Made by a program: the position numbers and the translations under genes. Shown in pieces: positions 11,734-22,942 of a stretch of DNA of 42,166 nucleotides. Source of the DNA: Coprinopsis marcescibilis (taxonomy: Eukaryota > Basidiomycota > Agaricomycetes > Agaricales > Psathyrellaceae); assembly GCA_004369085.1 (NCBI GenBank), contig ML210340.1, positions 1 to 42,166 on the forward strand, in the 5' to 3' direction. The notes below the pieces were generated by a model. The model made no database searches, had not been told where the DNA came from, and saw nothing but the letters and a program-made list of their open reading frames with translations. Positions within the stretch are counted from its first letter, which is position 1; the number at the start of each line of letters is the position of its first letter.

Positions 11734-12464
11734 TGTGACCAACTGAAGGTACGCTTTGTCTAGAATCAAGAGAACGAATAAGACAGAAGCTCAAGTGTGC
11801 CTAAATCACTATTGTCGTTGGGCTCAGGCTGCATTACCTAAGGCCGCCACTTCCGTTTATGCAGAGTATTGCAAGTCTGGAGGGTATAAGTGCGGCTGGG
11901 AGTTGGGATCGCGTCGGGACGTGGCTGTGTCGGTGTCCTTCCCACGATATCACTGTTCCATCTCTATGATGTTTTACGCTTACAACTGTCGGAGCGATAT
12001 TTCGTTCGTTATAGCTTTAGATCAGTAGTATTACAGCTGGTGACTAGTACCAGATCGTCGAATGACGCCAGGGAAATCCTGAAAGCAAGGTCTCTAACGT
12101 GCACATCACTGGTACTGCCTACAGCCATTTCCATTGTCGCAGGAAACGAGAACGAGAACGAAGAGAGTGAAATAAGATTCGTTCATGACGCACGAGTAGG
12201 TACGCAAGTATCTACATAGTTGTGTAGAGTTGGCACATTTGAACCTCGGGGTATATATAGGCGCGAAGAAGTGAACAAGGATTTCCTATTATTACTATTC
12301 TGCAACAGATCAAGAGACTCGTGTCAGCATTTTGCAAACAACATTACGCGAGACGAAACCAGCGAGCAAGCGGAAGGAAGTTGGAATAAGAATAACTCAC
12401 ACAAACGAACGAAAGAAGCCGCTTCATTTCTTCTACAAACCCAAAAGATGTGGATTTGGAACAA
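11734..12464. other. Upstream region of CHAT gene and 3' flank of MAPK
   Basis: About 730 bp. On the minus strand a TTATA element near 11884-11888 precedes the CHAT start by about 150 bp and may be its promoter. A TATATATAG element at 12251-12259 reads on the plus strand and, reversed, on the minus strand. No extra gene was recognised. Confidence 0.5.
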
Positions 12465-14104
<1,640 letters not shown>

Positions 14105-14299
14105 CGTTGCTAGTGAATATCGTTTACTGGAGGTCGAAGTTGCAGAGAATGAGGACGAGTAAGGTTATTGCGCGTTATAAGAGTGGCGGACAATAGAGTC
14201 TGAGCGGAAATAAGGACAGCCTTGATCTGGAAGAAGGACAACAACAACAAAACGACGGGGAGCCTGTAAATTATTACAAAAGGTCTTTTGCCCACCATT
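14105..14299. promoter_or_regulatory. Upstream region of the MAPK gene
   Basis: The 195 bp before the MAPK ATG contain, on the minus strand, a CT-rich run typical of basidiomycete leaders and an intron-like unit (donor GTCAGT near 14308, acceptor TTTACAG near 14270). A leader intron is possible but not proven. Confidence 0.35.
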
Positions 14300-14595
14300 C
14301 TAATGATATGCACTGACCAAAGCGCTTGGACCACCCACGCTGCCCTCATCGAACAGCCCAATCTTTATTGTTGCCATGGCAATTGTCTTGGTTACCAGAA
14401 AATACTGATCACCCGCAACTGTCCGCCGAGTCCGTGACTCCTGGTTCACACTCGTCTGCTCGGCGACCTCAAACTCTGCTGCAGTATATCTATATCCCTG
14501 ACGACGCTCGTGTTGGCTGTGGAATTTCACCTTTTTCTTATCCTTAAAATCTCCAGGAGCAGGTAGCCACTGGCCGGCTATCCACCTATACCGCT
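14300..14595 (-). other. Possible coding exon of an unrecognised gene (minus strand)
   Basis: One minus-strand frame stays open for about 97 codons and reads like protein (RWIAGQWLPAPGDF, later DQYFLVTKT). It begins right after an acceptor-like GATAG and stops at 14300-14302. An upstream exon could lie around 14650-14700, with a possible donor GTCTGC. No start codon or family was identified. It may be an internal exon of a small gene or a relic. It competes with the plus-strand model at 14663-14969. Confidence 0.3.
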
Positions 14596-14662
14596 ATCAA
14601 AGATAGCTGCTGTCAGTTTTCAGCGTTCAACAGTCATCTGGATCATGATCTTGCAGACAGAC

Positions 14663-14969
14663 ATGTCAAGCTCCTTCGCAGATTTGACAAATTCATCTTC
14701 TTACACCCTCTGTAATGGCCTGAAGTATCATTTACCTCCCTGGCATCAGAAAGACATGTTCGTTCGTATGGTACGTATCAACCCGCAGTTCCTATCATTG
14801 CTCAACCTACTTTACTGGAACATCCAGCAAACTGGCGGTTACACACTGTTACAGGGAGTTACAGGCTCTCCTGTTCGAGTCTGTTCTGATGCAGAGGGAG
14901 GAAGAGGGGTTCTCGACTCTCGGTGTTGCCATCACCACCATTTCTCACAACGCCTTTTCTAAGAACTGA
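14663..14969 (+). CDS. Possible small two-exon protein, unrecognised
   Basis: From ATG 14663 a frame rich in Ser and Leu runs to a GTACGT donor at 14771. After an acceptor at 14864 (GTTACAG) the frame continues through LLFESVLMQREEEG to a TGA at 14967-14969. The product would be about 74 residues. The second exon has good coding character, but the intron of about 94 nt is longer than its neighbours, and a minus-strand exon may overlap. No family was recognised. Confidence 0.3.
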
Positions 14970-15877
14970 TTTTCAGGCAGAGGGAAAGATTATTCTCTGA
15001 GAACTCCCGTCCGGCGTCAATTGCCATTAGTGACAACCACTGCCTAGGCAACTTTCACTGTAAACGGAGGGGGGTCGACCGCTCGTTGACGATGGGGGCA
15101 GGGGTATACCCCTGATCCGAGCGTCCACGCGAGGCCGATCTTCCCCAAGCCTCCGCCCCGCTTCAAAAGACCACAGTTAGCCACAATAATTGTTTTACGC
15201 ACAACACTCACTGTTTTTTAGGTCGCAACACTTGATTAAAATCTATTACAGTGCACACCCCGCATCTCGTCCACAACAACCGCCGACAGATAGCCTTAGT
15301 ATGCCGGCGCCATCGGTGCATTTTACTACTATCCAACAACACGGGATGTACCATTTATGCCCGATGCTGCATGTATATGTGGACTAAGGCGCATTCAAGG
15401 CTTCAATCTCACGCTTCCACAAAACGGGCACACCCTTCTATCGTAAACTCAGGCCATACCCTTCTTTCTCCATGTTCTTGCAGTTGCTCTCCTTCCGATC
15501 GGAACCATGGAGGAATAAGATCACTTCTTTTCCTCCCATGCATATTCTGCAGTTGAAGTGCCATCTAATCCGCGACATTCAATATCGCCATGGTCATGAA
15601 AAGAAGAGAGAGAGTATTTGACTCTGTCAGTTTCTAGTTTCTAGAGACTGTTTTCTGTTCTTAATTGCTGCCCGTCTTGACAGTCAGCAAAAATATCTTC
15701 ACTTCGTACGCTCTTAGAACAATCAAATTCACCCTCCCGGCCTTTTAGTAAGCCACCGGACAGGCTGTAAGGATTTGGGGGATGGGCCAATCCGAGGCGT
15801 CTTTCGAAGAGTTTTGGGTTCATCATGCCACCACACGTACACAGCGCCAGAGGTGACGACTTCCTTGGACTCTGCAT
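14970..15877. other. Non-coding stretch before the tRNA gene
   Basis: About 900 bp with only short frames lacking start context or splice structure. I see nothing I can name in it. Confidence 0.5.
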
Positions 15878-16009
15878 GGTGAGATGGCCGAGCGGTCTAA
15901 GGCGCCAGACTAAGGACCCGAACGTGCATACGTTCAACCCCCCTCCATCCTGATTATTCAGGTGGTTATCTGGTCCGAAAGGGCGTGGGTTCGAATCCCA
16001 CTCTCATCA
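15878..16009 (+). tRNA. tRNA-Leu (anticodon AAG) with a 52-nt intron
   Basis: The acceptor stem pairs GGTGAGA (15878-15884) with TCTCATC (16002-16008), with one G-U pair and discriminator A at 16009. The D-arm has the usual TGGCCGAGCGGTCTAAGGC (box A). The anticodon stem CCAGA pairs with TCTGG (15969-15973). The loop reads CTAAGG before the intron and A after it, giving AAG at 15912-15914 and an intron at 15916-15967 in the canonical place after position 37. The variable arm is long, as in class II tRNAs, and box B (GGTTCGAATCC) is intact. A T-run (TTTTT) shortly after the 3' end is a likely polymerase III stop. Confidence 0.92.
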
Positions 16010-18306
16010 GACTTTTTGCTGGATTCTTTCTATTGTTTTTTTTCAGCTGGCGGTAGGCCCAAAGTTCAAACTAGATGATAATAAGATGAGGGTATCCTCA
16101 ATTTTCGCATCATCCACACGCAAGTTGTACCGATTCGAGATACACATGCTGGGCATCCAGTATCTAATGTATACTGCATCGATAGTGGGCTTCGAAAATC
16201 TCCAAGCATGTCCATCATAGGCTTACCTGGGTCATTTTTGCCTCCGGGGATCCCATGACATCCGAGCGCCCGCCCTATCCCCGTCCTTTCTTGCAACGAG
16301 GCCATCCTCGGCTGCCTTAACATGATGGTCTGGCTTGGTGTATCATCGGAAGTGCAGCGTTACTGCGTGGTCACAAAGATCACAAGATTTGAAGTGCGAA
16401 AGGCGGACATTGGAGTCAAATATCCGTGTCGGTGTGAGTCAATTTGTACATGATGATTAAGCGCCCATTGGAAGGCACAGACACGCGACTTGCGTCGGCC
16501 TCCCGGTGCTATAGACCGAGTGAACAACACGGTTCAAAAGAGGACCTACATCCTCTCTCTTAGAGCTGTTTGCGACGGCCGTTTGGAGGTGCTTTGTATC
16601 TTTCGCTCTCAAGGTGGGGAATGATCTCACCATCTTTGTGTACGTTTCTTCTTTGACACCCGCACTCATGAACAATCAATGTGGGTCTTAGTTTGACCAG
16701 CCAACCTCGGAAATTTGTACACCTTAGATCCTCACCGGGATATCACAGTGGTCTCATCAGAATACAGATTAGCCTCTCAACGCCCATCCAGGATAACTTC
16801 CACTGAGTAGTCACGTCGCTGAATCGTCCCACCAAGTTATGGGCGGTTCTTAGCTTGGGGTCTCATATTCGTACTTCCCAACGTTCTCGGAATTAGACGA
16901 ACTTTGGTAATGTGTTTGATTTACAATGGTGCCGTATGCCTCTTGCGCAAAGAAATAACGTGTTCGAACAATGAGGCAGAAGCTTCAAAGAGTCCAAAGT
17001 CCCAGGTTATGAATTCATTTATCCTTTCCACACGACGTATTGCCGTTTGTCCCAGCGCATAAAGAGACGGACTTTGCCACGCAAATGAAATCATGATCCC
17101 AATCCGAGGCTCCACAAAGCAAGGTATCACAAAGACAAGAATAAAGGGTTCGGCACACGATTGTTTCATACCGACCAAGCCTCTATCTATAAATCCTAGA
17201 CGTGAACGAACACGGTGTTTGTGAGAACGCCCTTCCGGGCCCTCTCAAAGTTTCGCAGGCACCTCATATCTCTCGCTTGTTTGACGCTGTACGCAGCAAT
17301 GGTGCGCTCTTTACAGGTCTTTGTCTCCCATCTCGATCATCGATAGAAGTTAGACAGCTATTTTGGATCAATTTACTCTGGGTTTGTCATTCGGCACAGG
17401 GGCCTTGCTGTTGTTCGGAGTTGATAATTGAGATATTGGGCGCAATGTATGTCAAGCCAGATAGAGTGGTCGCATGCGCCGGGGTTGCGCATCCTGGAGA
17501 GCTGAAACGTAACGCAGAGTCCATCATTAAGGTAGGCGCCATTGAGACAGGCGATGTATTCAAATGGTATTGTCTACGAGCGGGGAAAGCAAACTACAAG
17601 CGAGTCGTCTAGTAATCGATAGTCCCATCGATATAATTAAAGATGAGACCGATAAGCTGGTGGATCTTGATTTTTAACGAAGCTGTCCCGATGCTCTCCC
17701 GTCGTCAAGCCACCACAGAATAGTCACAGATTCTCAGTCGCAGCATCGAACGCCAAAAAGACTTGATGGCTAGGACCCCCAGTACCAGCACTTTGTCAAT
17801 GGGGCCGCATTGTAAAACTGGTGGCGCATCCTGAGAGTGCCATCGGGCCTTCCCCAACCGGCACATAGCACCCTTATGAGCAGCACCTGAGTTTTGTGGG
17901 CTCTTGCTGGAGAGACACTGCCTCACAAACGACATAGAGAAACCGTCGATCCTGAGTACATACACATTTTGAAATCTGCGTCAGGGAAGAATGGTCAATG
18001 TGTGTTGAACGTTAATGAACCCCAATCGTGGGCCCTGTAAAATTGCAATGCCTCCGTAGATGGGAAATGGCTCCGCATACAGTCGAGATCTTGTCAGCTT
18101 CCGTTTGTACCGATATGGTATTGGATTGTGACCTTCCACTGGAATCTGGAATTAGGCAGCCACGATGTGATCATAACGGGTGTTAGTTTTTCGACGGACC
18201 ATAGCAGGAAGGCGCCAAATCGTTACATATGCTCAAAAGACTCAGTGCTGAACAAGGGCTCATTCGCCACTTTCAACCTTCCACGCTCTGCATATCTTCT
18301 CTCGCG
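16010..18306. other. Gene-poor 2.3 kb
   Basis: No protein family, tRNA or clear repeat was recognised. The longer frames (16921-17178 minus, 17202-17612 plus) lack splice structure and family motifs; the first could encode an 85-residue protein with a hydrophobic start but has little support. The region may hold decayed sequence. The last part should contain the promoter of the HMG-box gene. Confidence 0.5.
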
Positions 18307-19774
18307 ATGCCTGCCTTTCGCAATGCCATTCGACTCCGTGTCTCCGGACGGCTTGTAAAGCATATTCCAGTCGCCTACGATGGTATGTTAACATTTGTGA
18401 TATTGAGCTCGGCGACATTAAATCGATTCTAATTCGCAGGGGATGGCTGGCAAGTCCCGTTGGAGGTGCACGATGCGTTTAAAGAAGATTGTGCTCCGCA
18501 AAGTGTGATCATCCAGGCCCCGCCGCCAAAAACTACCATATCACATCCAGTAAACGGAGCCGATCGTAGTGCTTCCCCAAATGGCCGCCCTTCTTCCTGT
18601 TCTGACTCGGAGGCGGCCATCTGCTCTCATGGGACCTTGTTTTCCAGTGGCGCACAACCTATATCTGTCCCAACCGCGCCCACCTCCGCCTCTTCTGCCT
18701 CTACTTCCATCGAAATGCCTCCATCACGTCACCACCGAAACGCGTCCTCTCGCAAAAGCTCACATGCTCGTCGCCGTGCCCCCAACCACATTCCACGACC
18801 TCGCAATGCGTTCATCATCTTCCGTTCCCATCTCAATGATTGCAATCCACCGGAGAATACGAAGACTGCCGATGGCAGCAAGATTAACCAGAGCGACGTG
18901 AGCAAGGATGCCGGAAAGGTTTGGCAATCGATGTCTGCTGAGGAGAAGCAGCCGTTCTTCGAGAAGGCGTACAGGGAGAAGCGAGAGCACTCCTTGCGTC
19001 ACCCCAACTACAGCTATGCTCCCAACAAGAGGGGGCAGGCACGACAGGGTGCACGCAAGAAGTCGTCGAGGGCTACTGATTCAGGCGATTCCGACAGTGA
19101 AAGCGAAAGCTCGTTTGACCCTCCTGCTGTTGCCGTGCGTGCCACCCGTGCTGCACGCGCCCTGCGGCCCCGCGAAACTCGTTGCGCAGAACCGGCTCCC
19201 AAGTTCTCCCAATCCCCAACCCCTTCCCTGTGCGATTCAACTTCCGACGACTCTTCATCGTCCGGTGACTTTCCCGCGAACGATGAGGACAAGATGATTT
19301 CTCCGACGAAGGACACCGCAACGATCGTGATTGTGCCCAGCGTGTTTGACGCCGTGCGTGAGTTTGAGAGGCCTGACCACACTGTAAGTGTTTGGATCCA
19401 GTTTGGCAATCAAAAACACTCACACTATGTCACAGTTCATCGACATGTGTTCTCGCCCTTCGACCATGGTTTCCGAACTGAACCCTATGTTTGGTGCCAA
19501 GGCCTACGCTGACCCTGTAGCCTTCAACTACCAGTTGCCCATGCTCGAGACCCTCTTCAACGACGATTTATCCGACCCCTACTCTGGCGTCGTTCAGGGT
19601 GCTCCAATTACACAAGCCTTGCTTGAAGACTTTGCCCATGAGTGGGTCGAGAGCGAAGGGGCTGGGATCGAGTATAACACTGAGTTTAACAGTTTCGATC
19701 TCGACTACCAGCGAATGTGGGCCGAGTGCATGGTTTCCAGCCCTGACGTGTATTCCAAGTCTGATTACCCTTAA
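18307..19774 (+). CDS. HMG-box (MATA_HMG type) transcription factor
   Basis: Three exons (18307-18382, 18440-19383, 19436-19774) give 452 residues. The HMG box lies at about 139-216 and has the PRPRNAFIIFRSH start, a VSKDAGKVWQSMS core and an AYREKREH helix, followed by a basic stretch. The box carries extra residues (about NPPENTKTADG) between helix 1 and helix 2. It should bind and bend DNA in the nucleus. The N-terminal region is Ser/Pro-rich; after the box come Ser/Asp-rich acidic stretches and a C-terminal part (about 341-452) rich in Asp, Glu and aromatic residues that may activate transcription. Sex-related HMG-box regulators of basidiomycetes have the same domain, but this family is large and its role here is not shown. 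The gene lies 4 kb from the Fus3/Kss1-type MAPK. Confidence 0.9.
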
Positions 19775-20746
19775 GCCGCATCATCCTTTCCTTTTCATTT
19801 CAAAGCATTACGCCCTTTATGCCATATGACACATATATGATATTCTAGATAAACCAACATTCACATTAGAACAGTTATGCCCCTTACAACTAGATACTGA
19901 CTCACCATTGCATTGTATAACATCGCATTCATTTGAACATCCCTTACGTTCCGAAGTTGATCATAGACGCTCGGTGGAGCAAGTTACTTGAAGAGAAACG
20001 ATAGAGCGACACTACCCCAAGCGGATTCCCTCAGTGCAGTGTGTAAAGTTTAAACCGCACAAAGTTGGAACAAATAAAGCGTGCATGGTGCACGTGAATT
20101 GTGTAAGGGGGTTGGATTTTGATTGGATGGCTGAATTTTTAATAATGAGTATGAGAGCGGAATGCAGACAAATGTGAAATAGTTACAAAATGCATGCGAA
20201 AGCTAAACGTTAAAACACTAGGACGAAGGAAGAGGGGTAATGAAACGATGCAATGGTTCGGTTGGTAGGTGTTTTGGTAGGGTTCGGCGGATTGAATCGA
20301 ATATGTCCATAAAAACGATATGACATGGCAATAGGTGATGTAAAAAGCACATATGTATACGGTACGAGTACAAGTGTGGCGCAAAGAATCAGGAATAATG
20401 AAAAAAGGCTGCTGTAACGTCACCACTAAAACATAAAGAAAATGCGACAACAAAAAAGGATAACAACAAGACAACTTGCAAGGTTACTCGAACAGTGGCT
20501 AGGCCAAGCAACCTTCCCACTGGCAGAAGAAAGAAACGACAACGAATGGGAGAATCACCGCTTCGCAATAGGGGCTTTTAAGGTCCCCCAACACGGATCG
20601 GAGAAAAGTTGGAACTACTACGACAACAGACGCGACGACACGACGACACATGCGACGCAGAATATGATTGGCCCTAATATACCCTGCGTCCCCCCACACC
20701 CCCTCCTCCCCGCACACAGAATGGTCCCCCGACCAAACTTCGCCAA
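19775..20746. other. Convergent 3' flanks of the HMG-box and G3BP genes
   Basis: Nearly 1 kb between two convergent genes, AT-rich with A- and T-runs fitting 3' untranslated regions. The minus-strand open frame at 20139-20474 is Phe/Tyr/Ser-rich and without family signature; I treat it as chance. Confidence 0.6.
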
Positions 20747-22493
20747 TTATTTGGCAGGTCCAGGAATGCCGCGTCCGCCACGCTGACCACCGCGTCCTCT
20801 GAACGAACCTCCGCCACGGGCATCACCGTTGATGGGGACACCACCACGGCCACGTCCAGCGCCAGGAGGGGGTCTGTCGCTCCTCTCCTTCTTGGTCTCA
20901 ATGACGATGCGAATGGATCCCGCATCAGGAGTCTCAACGAAGACTCCACCCTCGCCTCCTTGGCCCTGGTTCAAGCTAGCGACAATAGCACGCTTGGCAG
21001 ATTCAAGTGTTTGGAATTCGAGGAAGGCGCAGGCTTTGTTGCGCACGATGTCAATCTCTTTGATGGGACCGAAGCGTTGGGTGAGTAGGGTCTTGAGTGC
21101 AACATCGCTGATAGGTTCGGTTACACCCTAGAAGGAGATGTGTTAAAATCATTACCAAGGATTAAGGCTATGTGGTTCTTACCTTGATGAAGCAGTGAGG
21201 AGTGGCGATGTTTTGCGCAGCAAGGTAGGCAGGGTGTTCGTGCCTTTGGCCTGCGTGAGGAGCAGGTCGGGTTTGAGGGTGGGGTTGCGAAGGCGTCTGG
21301 GTTCCACTGCTGGGAGCGGGGCTGGCAGGTGTTTCAGTGATTCCTCGGGATTCCTGAGCGACAGAGCCCCATTTCTTTTGATTGGAAGCGGCGAGCGAGG
21401 CCCAGGTTCGAGGACCGGGAGGGGCAGCTGGCTGAGCAGGAGGTGCTGAGGGTGTAGTTGTTGAGGTGGATGGGGCGAGCTGGGGAGCGGGGCTGGGTGC
21501 AGGGGCCTGCTGAGGCGCGGGAGCTGGGGTGGGCTCGCGCGACTTTTCAGCAGCAACGGGTGGAGCTGGCTGCTCGGGTTCGACGACGGCGGGGGTGCCG
21601 TTGACTTGGGGAGCCGCGGCGGGTGCAGGTACATCCACGGGGGCTTCTGGAGCAGGTGCAGGCGCAGGTTCGACGACCTCCTTGGGAGGCTCAGGAACTG
21701 GGGCAGCAACGACAGGTTCAGGAGCGGGGACAGCTGCAGGTGGAGGGGTTGGCTCGCGAAGGGGCTCAACAAAGACTGGCTCAACCACAGAAACTGGTTC
21801 AGGCGCAGCAGTGGTGGGTACCTCTGCAGCTTCTCCAGCATCGTCGGTCTCATCTGCCTCGACGGCTTCCTCTTTCAAAAAGCGGAAGATGTCGTTGAGA
21901 ACAAAGTAACCATTTGGTTGTTCGGCGAGGAAGAAGGTCTGGACGAATTTGCGCCATGGTTCGTTGCGGTTGGACATCTCACCAATGACTTGGATGATTA
22001 TGCCCCCATTGGCTGAGGATTGCGCGTCAACAGAGTGAATGAAGACTTTGCAGTCCTGGAAGCCAATAGCGCTGATCTTCTTGTGGATCTCCTGCAAAAA
22101 TCGTCAGAATTGGCATAACTGGGTGGAAATTCAAGACAAGATCGGTGCCGCGCGTGGATGAGTTGGATGACGCAACACATATCGATGGACACCCTAGCTC
22201 TCAACGACGACAGCAGCGGCCAGAAAACGTCCAAAGCGATCTTCCAACGACGTGCAGAACCGAAAGAAACAAAAGAAATCTGGAGAAAAACTTGCCTGTT
22301 GTCCATAGCATGGTTTCCCCTCCTCACCCTCGGTGCCATGGATAAAAGTCGACTCTTTTTTGTAGAAACAGTGGAGGCGATGGGGTTCTTTGTTCACAAA
22401 GGTGTAGTACTGAGGAACAAACTGCCATCCGACTTCAGAAGGAACGACATTTTGGTGGTGGGGGCCGTTGGAAGTAGCAGCGGAAGTTGTCAT
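20747..22493 (-). CDS. G3BP/Nxt3-like protein (NTF2 fold, RRM, RGG tail)
   Basis: Exons (transcript order): 22493-22296, 22091-21183, 21127-20747; 495 residues. The NTF2-like domain (about 18-140) has the family marks QYYTFVN, FYKKES and YGQQEIHKK, with VLNDIFRF at its end. A long Pro/Ala/Glu-rich linker (about 150-345) follows, then an RRM (about 362-440, with KACAFLEF as RNP1-like) and an Arg-Gly-rich tail (about 455-492). Relatives are RNA-binding partners of the Ubp3/Bre5-type deubiquitinase and nucleate stress granules. Intron 1 (22092-22295) uses a GC donor (CAG|GCAAGT) and is 204 nt, the longest in the window; homologues read straight across the joint, which supports it. A leader intron is likely at 22504-22565. 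Promoter shared with divergent het-c. Confidence 0.94.
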
Positions 22494-22942
22494 GTTGATC
22501 GTCCTGAGAGAACAAAGGTCAATACAAACTGAGCAAAATGAATTGAAAAGCGATTCAAAACATACGAAAAGGATTAAAAGTAGATTGAAAGAGTTTAGAA
22601 TACAGAAACCTGAAGAGTAAAAGCCGTAGAGGCAATTCTGTGCAGCGACGTGTGGGGAGAGGGCAAACGATGACAAGCACCAAACAAAAAATATATTTGT
22701 GCCAATCTCGGCAGTTTGCGGTGGCTGGGCGCTAATTTCTCTGTATTTCTGCCCGCTCTGTCCCTATTCTCGCGCCCATTCTTCTCTCTCTACAATCCCT
22801 GGTATGAGTATAATCTCCCCGAAAATCGTAGCTCCCAATACCCAGCTATTTCCAAGATGCTCGATGCTGTTGTTGAGCATGACTCATTTTCGCCGTTTTG
22901 GGCCGAGCCAGGCATATATAATCAGCCAGACCGCTCGAAAGC
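22494..22942. promoter_or_regulatory. Bidirectional promoter between G3BP and HET-C genes
   Basis: About 450 bp separate the divergent starts. A leader intron of the G3BP-like gene (22504-22565) occupies one end, and a TATATAAT element at 22915-22922 lies at the HET-C end. A GCATGACTCAT element near 22877-22887 contains an AP-1/Gcn4-like TGACTCA core. Activity is not shown. Confidence 0.5.

Noticed and set aside
16921..17178. Minus-strand 85-codon frame with a hydrophobic start
   Set aside because: No family, no splice or promoter support beyond a weak TTATAG; kept as spacer.
21179..21909. Long overlapping frames on both strands around 21.2-21.9 kb, rich in Pro/Leu or Gly/Ser
   Set aside because: They mirror the Pro/Ala-rich linker of the G3BP-like protein, whose low-complexity coding sequence keeps other frames open.
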